Shown: in pieces, positions 11,412 through 21,564 of the stretch
Numbering within the stretch: the stretch's first letter is position 1
Layout: the number at the start of each line of letters is the position of its first letter
From: Bacteroidota bacterium
Lineage (GTDB): Bacteria; Bacteroidota; Rhodothermia; Rhodothermales; Salinibacteraceae
NCBI GenBank assembly: GCA_009908945.1
Contig: JAAAOI010000191.1
Coordinates: forward strand, 1 to 56,488
Direction of reading: 5' to 3'
Length of the DNA stretch: 56,488 nucleotides
Notes under the pieces: model-generated
Database searches by the model: none
Told to the model about the DNA's origin: nothing
The model's input: only the letters and a program-made list of their open reading frames with translations
Position numbers and translations under genes: made by a program

Positions 11412-12092
11412 CTATACCGAATGACTTGGATGCTCGGCTTCGAGCGCTTCGACGATGGGCCGGATGGTCTCGTACGAGAAGCCCCGGCGGCGGAGGTAAT
11501 CCGACAGCTTTTTCTTCCGGCGGCGCGGATCATCTTCCCGAGCCACACGGGGCCACCGCTTTTCGGCGTGTGCTTGTGCGGCCGCCTTTAGATCGGCAGA
11601 GGCCGTAAGCGCGTCGAGCGCTGGCTCGATGGCTGCTGGCGGCACGCCCTTCTTCTTGAGGTCCCGCCGTATACGCATGGGGCCATGCCCTTTGAGCCGG
11701 AAGCGTTCGTTCGCATACGCCGAGGCATAGGCCACATCATCGATCTCGCCCTTCTCCTCCAAGTAGTCCAGCGTGCGCTCCACCACGTCGGGGGCATAGT
11801 CCGCGCGGTGTAGCATCCGCTCAACTTCCGCCCGGGTACGGCGGCGTTTCACGACGTACGCCCAGGCCCGGGCCCGGGCTTTCAGCGCCTGGTCGTCTGC
11901 CACCAGGCGCCGCTGCGTTTCCACGTCCAGCGGCATACCCTTAGCAAGCTCGTACCGCAGCACGAGATCCACGTGTACCCCGAAGGCGAACGCGCCGTCG
12001 ATGTGGACGGAGACGCGGTTGGGGTCCTTTTTTTGAGCAACGAGCCGGGTAATGGTGCCGGCGGTAAGCGGCTGTTCGGATGCGTCGGACAT
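11412..12092 (-). CDS. recX: Regulatory protein RecX
   Basis: KARARAWAYVVKRRRTRAEVERMLHRADYAPDVVERTLDYLEEKGEIDDVAYASAYANERFRLKGHGPMRIRRDLKKKGV. Confidence 0.9.
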   Translation of the reverse strand: MSDASEQPLTAGTITRLVAQKKDPNRVSVHIDGAFAFGVHVDLVLRYELAKGMPLDVETQRRLVADDQALKARARAWAYVVKRRRTRAEVERMLHRADYAPDVVERTLDYLEEKGEIDDVAYASAYANERFRLKGHGPMRIRRDLKKKGVPPAAIEPALDALTASADLKAAAQAHAEKRWPRVAREDDPRRRKKKLSDYLRRRGFSYETIRPIVEALEAEHPSHSV

Positions 12093-12151
12093 AAGCGCAG
12101 CGTAGGAAAAGGTGAAAGAGGAAGATTGCAGCGCAGCAGCATCGGCTGGAT

Positions 12152-13111
12152 TTAGTTAACCTCCACGCGGACCGTATCCAGGGCAATCCCGGTTACGATA
12201 CCGAGCCCCCCGTCCACGTTTGAGATAGGTTCACGTCGGGGCGGATCATCGCGCGTGGCGGCAAACCGAGCGTACGGCTCATCGCCGCGGATAAGTGCCA
12301 GTTGCACGCTGTGAGGCGGCAGTGCCGCCGTATCATCCTCTACGGGCACCCCATAAACTCCGATCCATGAACGCACAGCAGGCGGGCAGTCCTCCGCTGC
12401 CGGGCACGTAGCATCAGCTTCCTGCTGCACCTGCTCAGGACGCAGGAAAAAGTCGTCCAGTGAAGAGCCAGCCTCAATGGCAGGCCGCAGGCGAGTCCGG
12501 ATCCAGTAGGCCCGGTCGGCGGGCTCGGTCCACCAGAACTGGACCTCAATCGGATAGGCGAAGCCATCCTCGGCACCGGTGCGCAGCGAGTCGAGCTGCA
12601 ACGAGTCAAGCTGGGTGGGGTCGACAAACACGGAATCGAACAAGACCGCTTGGATGGGGGCCTCGGGTACGCTGACGCGGAAGCTATCGAGGGTGACCGG
12701 CGGCGGCAGGGTTCCCTCTGCGGTAGCGGTGTGCCCGTTCCACTGCGCCTCGAACGAGAACCGGCTGCCAGGCGGGAGCGGCACCGCAGCGCCCGCGGTG
12801 TACCGCCCGTCATCGCCTACCGCCGTAAACGGGTACGGCGTCCCGTCTATGGTGAGGGTCACGCTGGCGTCCACGAGGGCACTGCCCGATCCGTCGGTCG
12901 GGAGCGGGGCATTCAGCGGACGGGTGCGACGCAGACGCACCTCCGGCATGGAGTCGCCGGTGGTAAGGAACGCTTCCGCCACGATGCGCTCAGGCGGCGC
13001 GGGGGCCACGCTGTCGCACCCGACCATCGCCCCGCCAGCCAACAGCAGGGCCGGAAGCAGACAGCCGAGGAAGCGGTGCCACGCGCGAACGTGCACAGGG
13101 TGATCCATCAT
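12152..13111 (-). CDS. DUF4249-type lipoprotein paired with a TonB-dependent receptor
   Basis: Lipobox LLLAGGAMVGC, then ERIVAEAFLTTGDSMPEVRLRRTRPLNAP; immediately downstream of the TonB receptor on the same strand. Confidence 0.72.
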   Translation of the reverse strand: MMDHPVHVRAWHRFLGCLLPALLLAGGAMVGCDSVAPAPPERIVAEAFLTTGDSMPEVRLRRTRPLNAPLPTDGSGSALVDASVTLTIDGTPYPFTAVGDDGRYTAGAAVPLPPGSRFSFEAQWNGHTATAEGTLPPPVTLDSFRVSVPEAPIQAVLFDSVFVDPTQLDSLQLDSLRTGAEDGFAYPIEVQFWWTEPADRAYWIRTRLRPAIEAGSSLDDFFLRPEQVQQEADATCPAAEDCPPAVRSWIGVYGVPVEDDTAALPPHSVQLALIRGDEPYARFAATRDDPPRREPISNVDGGLGIVTGIALDTVRVEVN

Positions 13112-13114
13112 CGG

Positions 13115-15835
13115 CTACAACTCCACGTGTAGTTCGAAGAGCGGCAGCAGCGGAAAGCCGCGCCGGTTGCGCACCGTCACGCCGGCTTCAGGTGCGGGGT
13201 CGTACTGCCGCGAGACGATGTTGCGCCGCCCGAACACGTTAAACAGGTTCAGCTGTACCCGGGCCGGAGCCCCAAGCATCCCAAAGCGGTACCCCAGGGA
13301 CAGGTCGGTGCGCCAGTAGGTAGGTAACCGTCCATTATTAACCTCCGGCCGGTGCAGGAAGCGCGTGGGCTCGTCGTCCAGCACGTCACCAAGCACGAAC
13401 CGCGCCTCGGGCACCGTCGTCGGGTAGCCGTTGCGCCATTCCGTGGAAAGCCCCCAGATCCACCGGTCGGTTTCACGCTGTACCGTGGCGCGGAGTGCCC
13501 GCGGGACGTCAAAGCGCGTGGGCCGAAAGCTCTCCTCTCCCAGTCCTCGTGACCGGCTCTTCGATCGCCCCCCGTGGTAGGTGGCCCGCAGTTGCCAGGC
13601 CCCGAGATCAGCTGTGGCCAGCAGTTCCAGCCCGTAGGCGCGGCTTTCCCCAGGCGCGTACTGCCCCAGCAGCGCCCCGGTATCGATCCCCCCTCCATTT
13701 AACCCGGCGGGCCGTTGCAACTCGTCGCGGGGAATAAGGATATGCCGTGCCCTACGGGCGTAGCCCTCCACGCCCAGCCGTAGCCAGGGCAGCGGCTGCA
13801 GCTCCAGCCCGGCGGAGACGTGGCGGCTGGTAGACGGACGCACCTCCTCGTCCGACGGAATCCACCGGCTCGATACCAGGTCATACAAAAACGTGCTGCG
13901 GTCACGGAGACGATGGAGGTACTGCACATGGAGGCCCCCACCAGCTTTGACCGATAGCAGCCCCGGAAGGGCGACGTAGCGTGCATTCAGGCGTGGCCGG
14001 ACGTGCGCGTGACGTCCTCCGCTGAAGTAGGAGAAGCGAATACCGGGCTGGATCGTCCATCGGGGACCGGGCGTCCAGGTGTCCTGTGCGTAGGCGGTCA
14101 GCTCGTAGGCACGCGCCTGGCTATCCTCCTCCAGCGTCTCCACCGCACGGGGCGAGCGTTGTAGCTCTGCATCCAGCGTGCTGTCGAACAGGTGGCGCCG
14201 GACGCGCAGCCCCGTGCGTACCTGATGATCCAGCGAGGCATAGAAATCGACATCCACCTTCGCCCCAAGGTCCCAGAGCCTGACGTCGTAGGCGGAGGTA
14301 ATGGTAGAGACCTCAGAGGGGCGGATGAGCGACCGCTCACGGGCGCGGTAGCCCGAGGCATAGGCGGTGGTCGTGACGAAGAAACGATCCGAGGGCAGGT
14401 ACTGATGCCGTGCGCTGATCAGTTGATTGCCCCAGTTGTGATCGAGCTCAAAGAATAGATCCGCCGGGCGCAGCCAGGAAGAGAAGTCGAGCGACAGATC
14501 GAAAGGCAGGCGCAGGTCCAGGTGATCTCCCCCCCCGTAATAGCTGAGTGACAGCCGGTGCTGTGTGCTTGGTCGGTAGGTGGTTTTGGCGCTGAGGTCG
14601 TAGAAGAAGTAGCCGGTGCGCAGCGTATCGCGCACGCCCCCCTGCTCTACCGGATGACGAGAACCGGCGATTTGGTCGATGTAAGAGCGGCGCGCCGCCA
14701 CCATAAACGACAGATCATCCCGCAACGGGCCCTCCAGCACCACGCGCCCGCTGAGCAAGCTCAGCGCGGCGACGCCCTGCAGCGCCGCTTGACTGCCGTC
14801 CCGCATCTCGGCATCAAGCACAGCAGAGAGCCGCCCGCCATGCTCTGCGGGAAAAGCATCGCGGTAGAGGCTCATGTTTTTAAACGTCTCCGTCTGAAAC
14901 GTAGAAACGACATTGAACGCATGCCACGGATGGTAGACCGGGGCGCCATCCAGGAGATACAGGTTGTGGTCGGACTGGCCGCCGCGCACCACGAGGCCGC
15001 CCGTAAGTTCTCCTGCGCGCTGAATGCCCGGCATCCACTGCAGCGCCTGAAACAGATCCGACTCGCCAGAAAACGACGGCAGTTGCTCCAACTCGCGCGT
15101 CGGGGTGCTTACGACACCGGGCAGCACCGCCAGATCCGACCGTTCGGACCGTCGCGCGTCCACCTGGAGGGCTTCCGCCTGAACCTCTTGCGGCTGAAGC
15201 GCGAGCAGCGTTACCGGAGCGCCTGCCGTCAAGACGGTGTCCTCCGGGGCATAGCCCACGTAAGAGACCCGCGCCCGGTACGGGCCGACCGGCAACGCCG
15301 GCAGCGCAAAATAGCCGGCCTCATTGGTAACCGTTCCCCGCTCCAGCGAAGCGACGTACACATGCGCCCCCGGCAGCACCTCTCCAGATACAGCATCCGT
15401 CACGAATCCAGCCATCGATGCGCGGAGCGGGGGCGGTTCGGGGCCCTCTGCCTCCGTAGCGACAAGCACAAACTGCCCCGTGCGGGTCTCGTTGGCCCGC
15501 AGGTTGGTGCCCGATAGCACGCAGGCGAGGGCAGCCGCGGCATCGGTGCCGCGGTACAGGCAGGAGACGCGCGGGGCTGCTTCTACGAGCCGGTCGGCAA
15601 AAACCAGATTGATGCCCGCCTGCTGCCGGACCTCATCAAGGGCGGTACGCAGGGGCACATCGGTGGCGTTGATGTGGAGCTCTTGCGCAGCTACCGAACC
15701 GGGAAGCCCCGCTGTTCCTACCACAAGCAGCACCAGTACAGCACACAGACACCAGAGGCGCAAAACAGGAACACAACAAATGGACGAGCGGCGATCAACC
15801 CCGCCATACAGTAGCGCCGTCGCATGCGGTGACAC
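13115..15835 (-). CDS. TonB-dependent receptor with N-terminal secretin/TonB (STN) signalling domain and carboxypeptidase-like regulatory domain
   Basis: AQELHINATDVPLRTALDEVRQQAGINLVFADRLVE (STN), AGFVTDAVSGEVLPGAHVYV (CarboxypepD_reg), GGLVVRGGQSDHNLYLLDGAPVYHPWH (plug), beta-barrel C-terminus. Confidence 0.92.
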   Translation of the reverse strand: MSPHATALLYGGVDRRSSICCVPVLRLWCLCAVLVLLVVGTAGLPGSVAAQELHINATDVPLRTALDEVRQQAGINLVFADRLVEAAPRVSCLYRGTDAAAALACVLSGTNLRANETRTGQFVLVATEAEGPEPPPLRASMAGFVTDAVSGEVLPGAHVYVASLERGTVTNEAGYFALPALPVGPYRARVSYVGYAPEDTVLTAGAPVTLLALQPQEVQAEALQVDARRSERSDLAVLPGVVSTPTRELEQLPSFSGESDLFQALQWMPGIQRAGELTGGLVVRGGQSDHNLYLLDGAPVYHPWHAFNVVSTFQTETFKNMSLYRDAFPAEHGGRLSAVLDAEMRDGSQAALQGVAALSLLSGRVVLEGPLRDDLSFMVAARRSYIDQIAGSRHPVEQGGVRDTLRTGYFFYDLSAKTTYRPSTQHRLSLSYYGGGDHLDLRLPFDLSLDFSSWLRPADLFFELDHNWGNQLISARHQYLPSDRFFVTTTAYASGYRARERSLIRPSEVSTITSAYDVRLWDLGAKVDVDFYASLDHQVRTGLRVRRHLFDSTLDAELQRSPRAVETLEEDSQARAYELTAYAQDTWTPGPRWTIQPGIRFSYFSGGRHAHVRPRLNARYVALPGLLSVKAGGGLHVQYLHRLRDRSTFLYDLVSSRWIPSDEEVRPSTSRHVSAGLELQPLPWLRLGVEGYARRARHILIPRDELQRPAGLNGGGIDTGALLGQYAPGESRAYGLELLATADLGAWQLRATYHGGRSKSRSRGLGEESFRPTRFDVPRALRATVQRETDRWIWGLSTEWRNGYPTTVPEARFVLGDVLDDEPTRFLHRPEVNNGRLPTYWRTDLSLGYRFGMLGAPARVQLNLFNVFGRRNIVSRQYDPAPEAGVTVRNRRGFPLLPLFELHVEL

Positions 15836-15923
15836 GGGACAACGGCATGACAGGGCTGATCTGTTCTAACGTGTCCGTGGTACCGAGGTTACGTTGCCCG
15901 CTGATGCGGCTGTGCCAGCCCCG

Positions 15924-17078
15924 TTAGGGCTTGATCTGCAGCGCCTGGTCCTCGGTGGCGGCCGTGGCACCCAGCGTAGCCGCGAGTGCCTCCACAATCT
16001 CCTCCAGCGAAGCGTCTTTGGCAAACGTGCCCGACACCCGCTCGTCAGTCAGTGAGGGGGCTACCTGTACCGCCCGGCCAAAGCGGGCCTCCAGGCGCTC
16101 CGCCACGACCGCCATGGGGGTTTCGCGGAAGAAGAGCAGCCCCGTCCACGCCAGGCGCTCACTGATATCCACGCGCTCTGGCGCCGATGGTGGTGCGCCT
16201 ACCGCAGCCCGACTGCGCTCTCCGGCCGTCAGGGTGACCTCCTGCCCGGCAGCCGTTAGGGCCACCTGCCCGGTCGCCAGCACCACCTCCGTGGCCTCCT
16301 CGCTGGCCTCCACGCCAAAGGCGGTGCCCAGAACGCGCACTTCGGCCGCCGCTGTGGCAACGCGGAAGGGCGTCTCGCGCGGGGTCACGGTGAAGTACAC
16401 AGCCCCCTGGGCGTCCACCGTACGGTCAAAGGGCGCGCCCGGACGGTAGGTGATGCGTGCGGCATCGACGAGCAGGGCAGTGGAGCCATCGGGGAACGCA
16501 ACGGTGGTGGTCTCCCCCGGGATGCTCTCTGCCACCGACAGGGCCGGCTCCCGCGGCCAGAGCAGCAGCAAGCTGGCGGCGACGAGAACGGCTGCCGTCG
16601 CCCATCCCACGTATTGCCACGACGTCCGGCGCTGACGTACCGCGGGCTGGGCTGGGCGATCGGCGGCCCGGGACGCTGGCTTTCGAGTGGCCGGATCTTC
16701 GCCTGGTGCTCGGGCGGCTGCGGCCTGCCACTCAGCCTCAAACGTGCCGGCGGCCCGCTGCATATCCTCTACCACGGCCTCAAGCCCGGGATGCTGTTGC
16801 AATGCCTCCTCGATTTCTGCCCGCGCCGCTGCGGCCGCTGCTTGCTCCTCAGCACTCAACACCGGTGCATGTGCAGACGTCGAGAGGGCGTACAGCACCA
16901 GAAGCCGCTGGTCCGGTATGGCCGTGTGCAGGCGCTGGCGGATCAGCCCCTGCAGCGCCGCCCATCGCGCCAGCGCCTGGCGAAGCCCGGGCTCCGTATC
17001 CAACAGCTCGCGCAGGGCCTGGCGATCCTCTGCGGTGAGTTGATCTGCAGCCAGCGCTTTTGTGAGAGGGTCATTCAT
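15924..17078 (-). CDS. FecR-family anti-sigma/signal transducer
   Basis: TM WATAAVLVAASLLLLW, VAFPDGSTALLVDAARITYRPGAPFDRTVDAQGAVYFTV...FRVATAAAEVRVLGTAFGVEA; C-terminal STN-like VSGTFAKDASLEEIVEALAATLG. Confidence 0.9.
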   Translation of the reverse strand: MNDPLTKALAADQLTAEDRQALRELLDTEPGLRQALARWAALQGLIRQRLHTAIPDQRLLVLYALSTSAHAPVLSAEEQAAAAAARAEIEEALQQHPGLEAVVEDMQRAAGTFEAEWQAAAARAPGEDPATRKPASRAADRPAQPAVRQRRTSWQYVGWATAAVLVAASLLLLWPREPALSVAESIPGETTTVAFPDGSTALLVDAARITYRPGAPFDRTVDAQGAVYFTVTPRETPFRVATAAAEVRVLGTAFGVEASEEATEVVLATGQVALTAAGQEVTLTAGERSRAAVGAPPSAPERVDISERLAWTGLLFFRETPMAVVAERLEARFGRAVQVAPSLTDERVSGTFAKDASLEEIVEALAATLGATAATEDQALQIKP

Positions 17079-17193
17079 CGCAAGTAAGGAGCAACAGCGT
17101 GAGCAGGTGGGATAGCAGCAACATGGGGAAACCCCGCGGGCGTCTTCAACGGGAGTAGCCGCAGGGCATGTCTGTAAAGTAACACGGGCCCGG

Positions 17194-17739
17194 CTACCCC
17201 AGCAGCAGCACCAGCAGCGCCGCCAACACCTCTTTCATTTTGTCGAAGGCCCGCTTCACCTGCATCTTCACCGCCGCCTCCGTGGAGTCGATCATCTCGG
17301 CGATTTCGCGGTAGCGGTAGCCGTAGGCGCGGAGTTCCAGGATGCGCCGCGCTTTGGTCGTCAGCAGCGACAGGGCCCGCTCGGCATCCACCGCAGCCCC
17401 CGCCTCGCCATCCATCGATCGTTCAGGTAAAATGTCCGGATCGAACAGCGTCTCCTTCGGCCCGTACCGCCCCCGGTACAGGTCCTGCACCTCGAACAGC
17501 GCCGCCTTCATGGCAAACGCCTTCAACCGGTCGGGGTTTTTTAGGTCGTTCAGCCCGCGGTGCACGCGCAGCAACGTATTTTGGATGAGATCATCCACAG
17601 CCGGCCGCTTGCCCACGCGGTTGATAAAGAAGCCCCGCAAGATCGGCTCCAGCCCGGCCAAGAGCCGGTCGCGGGCCGCTGCATCCCCGGCCTGGGCTGC
17701 CAGGACGGTGTCGGCGTCGAACGGGGCGGGATCAGACAT
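17194..17739 (-). CDS. ECF-type RNA polymerase sigma factor
   Basis: MSDPAPFDADTVLAAQAGDAAARDRLLAGLEPILRGFF...AVDDLIQNTLLRVHRGL (sigma2) and KARRILELRAYGYRYREIAEMIDSTEAAVKMQVKRAFDKMKEVL (sigma4); upstream of fecR. Confidence 0.88.
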   Translation of the reverse strand: MSDPAPFDADTVLAAQAGDAAARDRLLAGLEPILRGFFINRVGKRPAVDDLIQNTLLRVHRGLNDLKNPDRLKAFAMKAALFEVQDLYRGRYGPKETLFDPDILPERSMDGEAGAAVDAERALSLLTTKARRILELRAYGYRYREIAEMIDSTEAAVKMQVKRAFDKMKEVLAALLVLLLG

Positions 17740-17973
17740 GCGGGGTGCGCTGCACGGATAGCGAATACAGATGGCGACGGCGCGTTCGTGTACCGACTGC
17801 GCCGCGCGTTCGGTTCCCCCACGCCCTGAAGCGAACCGATAAGGCCCCTGAGCATTTACTACCCAGGAGCAGCCGGGGGCCCGCGGCGACACCGCGGCCA
17901 CGAAGCATGGGCCTGAAGCGCAGGCGCCACCGGCCTCTCATCCTTTGTATTTAACAGATTTGACGGACGACCA

Positions 17974-18294
17974 ATGGGCAAGTATCAGTTGGAGCGCGTG
18001 ACACTCGGTGAAGCTCAAGGCCAGGGCTATGCGTTTAAACGGCGCACGGCGTTTGGCAAAGCCAGAAAAGGTATTTTCTTCCCCGATAGCGACGAGGACC
18101 TCGACCTTCTCGAGGAAGGCGGCCAGTATACGTTTACAGGCTCATGCTACTACCGCCAGCGCGGGCCGCGCGATCGAGAGTTTGACGTCATCATCTCAAA
18201 CATCACCTCCACGCGGATGGGCCACCGGATCGACTTTGAGGCGATCGACAATCCAGAGCCTGTACTCACCGTCGAGGTTGCTGAGGAAGAATAG
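17974..18294 (+). CDS. Conserved hypothetical protein (106 aa)
   Basis: Complete ORF MGKYQLERVTLGEAQGQGYAFKRRTAFGKARKG... followed by a hairpin/T-tract terminator. Confidence 0.7.
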   Translation: MGKYQLERVTLGEAQGQGYAFKRRTAFGKARKGIFFPDSDEDLDLLEEGGQYTFTGSCYYRQRGPRDREFDVIISNITSTRMGHRIDFEAIDNPEPVLTVEVAEEE

Positions 18295-18365
18295 CCACAG
18301 CCGTAGAACGGAATCTGCTGGCTTCGCTCTGGGCGAAGGCCGGTAGGCTCTACGCTTTAGCTTCC

Positions 18366-18405
18366 ATCCCCGAGGCCTCCCATGGCTTTGGGGATTCTTT
18401 TGTTG
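18366..18405 (+). terminator. Rho-independent terminator downstream of the 106-aa ORF
   Basis: ATCCCCGAGGCC tcccat GGCTTTGGGGAT followed by TCTTTTGTTG. Confidence 0.75.
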
Positions 18406-18499
18406 TGACCCTTCGGCCCGTGGGCGGCTGGACTATGCGCGGGGGATTTGTTACCCTCTATCGTCTGCTGCTATCTCTTCTCTCCCATCTTTTCGCTCT

Positions 18500-21409
18500 A
18501 TGCATCCTCGTTACGCTCGCACCCTACCGTTTCTTGTGGCCGTCTTCCTGCTCCTGCCCGGGCTCGCCTCAGGACAGGAGCGGGAGGCCTTGACCCACGA
18601 CGTATACACCGAATGGAACCGTATCACTTCCCGGGCCCTCAGCGCTGATGGCACCTGGGCCCTGTGGACGAAAAGCCCTGAACAGGCTGACGGCACCCTG
18701 GTACTCCACCAGCTGTCCGGCGACACGCGCCACACGGTCCCGCGGGGCACGAACGCCCGCTTTACCTACGACGCCACCCATGCGGCCTTCCTTATCGAGC
18801 CGCCCCGCGACTCGGTGCGGCAGGCCCGGCTGGATGAGGTGCCCGCGGCAGAGCGCCCAAAGGATATGCTGGGCCTAATGGACTTGGCCACAGGCACGGT
18901 GGACAAGGTGGAACGCGTGGCCTCGTTTAAGCTGCCCGAAAAAGCCGGGGGATGGATGGCATACCACCTGGAACAAGAGCCTGACGCGGAGGATGCCGAA
19001 GAAGAGCCGGAGGAAGACGCAACCGACGAGGAGGAAGCCTCTCGCGACGATGATCAATCGCCGGGCACGCCCCTCATCCTCCGCAACCTTGAGACCGGTG
19101 AGGAAACGCGCTTCGCGCACGCGACCGAATATGCGTTTTCGGAAGATGGCACGCTGCTCGTTTACACCGCCATCACGGAAGATGGCGCAAACGATGGCGT
19201 CTATGCCGTGGCTACAGCCACCGGCGAGGTGACGCCTCTTCTGACGGGTCAGGGCCACTACCCCCGCATGACCATCGACGAGGCCGGCACGCAGGTCGCC
19301 TTTCTCGCCCGCCTGCAGGCACCGACAGAAGAAGAGGAGGCCGACGACGCGTCAGCCGCTGAGGAGGGCGACGCTGAGACGACGGGCGCAGAAAATGACA
19401 CCCGCGCTGACCATGCCTTTGGCCTCTACCATTGGCGCACGGGCGATGCAGAGGCTACGCTGGTGGCGGATGAGCAGACGGAGGGGATACCAGCCGATTG
19501 GCACGTGAGCGAGTATAGAGGCATCTCCTTCTCGTCCAGCGGCGAGCGCCTGTTCTTCGGCGCCAAGCCACCGCCGATCCCTGAGCCCGATCATGACGAC
19601 ATGCTGGATGAGGAGATCGTAACGGTGGACATCTGGCACCACCAAGACGACCTGCTCCAACCCATGCAACACGAGCAACTCCGCAATGAGCGCCGCCGGA
19701 CCTATCAAGCGGTGGTGCACGTGGCCGACGACTTCCGCGTCACGCAGCTGGGCCAGCAGGACATCCCCAACGTGCGCGTAGGCGATGAAGGCGATGCCGC
19801 GGTGGCGCTGGGGGTGTCGAACCTGCCCTATCAACAGGAAATCTCCTGGGACTACCCCCGCTACGCCGACGTTTACCTCATTGACGTGGCGACTGGCGAG
19901 GCCACGATGGTGCTGGAGCGCGCACAATCCATCCCACGGCTCTCGCCTACCGGCCGCTACCTCAGCTGGTGGGATCGCCAGGAGCAAGGATGGTACACGA
20001 TGGACGTCACCACACAAGAGCCTGTCGCCGTCGGCACCGACATCCCGCACGACCTCGCCGACCATAGCAATGACCGCCCCTATCCGGATGGCGCCCAGGG
20101 CCGCGCCGGATGGACGACCAACGATGAGGCACTCATCCTCTACGATCGGTACGATCTGTGGTCCGTGGACCCCACCGGCGCTGACGCCTCCCAAAGCCTC
20201 ACCAACGAAGAGGGCCGCGCGCAGACGATCCGCTTCCGCTACGTGGACCTGGACCCCGACGAGGACGCCATCAACCCCGAGGAGCCGCTGCTCCTGTCCG
20301 CGTTTCATCAACACGACAAGCGGAGCGGCTTCTACCAAGGCTCGGCAGCTGACGCCGTGACGCCCGAACAGCTTGTCTTCGACGCCAAGCAATTCGGCGC
20401 GTTGCGCAAAGCAGAAAACGCTGACCGGCTGCTCTTTACCCGGGAGGACTTTCAGGAATTCCCGGACCTCTGGACCAGCGACCGCTCCTTCTCGGGCATG
20501 ACGCAGCTGAGTGACGCAAACCCGCAGCAAGCCGACTACCGCTGGGGCACGGCCGAGCTCACAGAATGGACTTCGGCCACCGGCGAAACGCTGCAGGGCG
20601 TCCTCTACAAGCCGGACGACTTTGATGCCGACCGGGCATACCCCATGATCGTCTATTTTTACGAGCGCTACTCGGACAACCTGCATAGCCACCGCGCTCC
20701 CCAGGCCCATCGGTCCATCATCATCCCCAGCTTCTACACGAGCAACGAATACGTGGTCTTCGTCCCCGACGTCTGGTACAAGGAAGGATACCCGGGCGAG
20801 AGTGCCATGGACGCCATCATGCCAGCGGTGACGCAGCTGGCGGAGGAGCCCTGGGTAGACGCCGACAACATTGGCATACAGGGCCACAGCTGGGCCGGCT
20901 ACCAGATTGCCTACATGGTGACCAAGACCGACTTCTTCAAAGCTGCGGCGGGGGGTGCCCCGGTTGCTAACATGATCAGCGCCTACGGCGGGATCCGCTG
21001 GGGCTCTGGCATGAGCCGGCAGTTCCAGTACGAGCGAACGCAGAGCCGCATCGGGGGCTCGCTGTGGGAGTACCCGATGCGCTACATCGACAACTCGCCC
21101 ATCTTCCAGGCCGACAAGGTCACCACCCCACTGCTGATGATGCACAACGACCAGGATGGCGCGGTGCCGTGGGAGCAAGGCATTGAGATGTTCACCGCGC
21201 TCCGGCGCCTTGGCCGGCCGGCCTGGCTTATCAACTACAACGACGAGCCCCACTGGCCTACCACGTTCGCCAACCGCGAGGACTGGCAGATTCGCCTGCA
21301 GCAGTTCTTCGACCACTACCTGAAGGACGAACCGGCCCCGCGCTGGCTCGCGCAGGGCGTGCCGGCGATCGAGAAAGGCACCACCCTCGGGCTGGAACCC
21401 GTCGAGTAG
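18500..21409 (+). CDS. S9 family (prolyl oligopeptidase-type) exported peptidase
   Basis: Signal peptide, beta-propeller, catalytic GHSWAGYQ, DQDGAVPW and EPHWPT around the expected Ser/Asp/His. Confidence 0.92.
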   Translation: MHPRYARTLPFLVAVFLLLPGLASGQEREALTHDVYTEWNRITSRALSADGTWALWTKSPEQADGTLVLHQLSGDTRHTVPRGTNARFTYDATHAAFLIEPPRDSVRQARLDEVPAAERPKDMLGLMDLATGTVDKVERVASFKLPEKAGGWMAYHLEQEPDAEDAEEEPEEDATDEEEASRDDDQSPGTPLILRNLETGEETRFAHATEYAFSEDGTLLVYTAITEDGANDGVYAVATATGEVTPLLTGQGHYPRMTIDEAGTQVAFLARLQAPTEEEEADDASAAEEGDAETTGAENDTRADHAFGLYHWRTGDAEATLVADEQTEGIPADWHVSEYRGISFSSSGERLFFGAKPPPIPEPDHDDMLDEEIVTVDIWHHQDDLLQPMQHEQLRNERRRTYQAVVHVADDFRVTQLGQQDIPNVRVGDEGDAAVALGVSNLPYQQEISWDYPRYADVYLIDVATGEATMVLERAQSIPRLSPTGRYLSWWDRQEQGWYTMDVTTQEPVAVGTDIPHDLADHSNDRPYPDGAQGRAGWTTNDEALILYDRYDLWSVDPTGADASQSLTNEEGRAQTIRFRYVDLDPDEDAINPEEPLLLSAFHQHDKRSGFYQGSAADAVTPEQLVFDAKQFGALRKAENADRLLFTREDFQEFPDLWTSDRSFSGMTQLSDANPQQADYRWGTAELTEWTSATGETLQGVLYKPDDFDADRAYPMIVYFYERYSDNLHSHRAPQAHRSIIIPSFYTSNEYVVFVPDVWYKEGYPGESAMDAIMPAVTQLAEEPWVDADNIGIQGHSWAGYQIAYMVTKTDFFKAAAGGAPVANMISAYGGIRWGSGMSRQFQYERTQSRIGGSLWEYPMRYIDNSPIFQADKVTTPLLMMHNDQDGAVPWEQGIEMFTALRRLGRPAWLINYNDEPHWPTTFANREDWQIRLQQFFDHYLKDEPAPRWLAQGVPAIEKGTTLGLEPVE

Positions 21410-21564
21410 TCCGGCCTGCGGAGCCTCCCCGGTGGCGCACTGCTGAGGCGAGGGACCCCGAGCTGAGCACAACGGCCGGGCCGCCGGAGACACCCGGTTG
21501 CAACCCATGCCTGCCCCGCAACGTCGCCCCCTATACCCGCCTGCCCTCTGACTTCACCTTATGC

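Noticed and set aside
14558-15517. 319-aa plus-strand ORF opposite the TonB receptor
   Set aside because: Shadow ORF, no domain support.
19352-21508. 718-aa minus-strand ORF opposite the S9 peptidase
   Set aside because: Shadow ORF in high-GC coding DNA; translation lacks recognisable domains while the plus strand encodes a clear peptidase.
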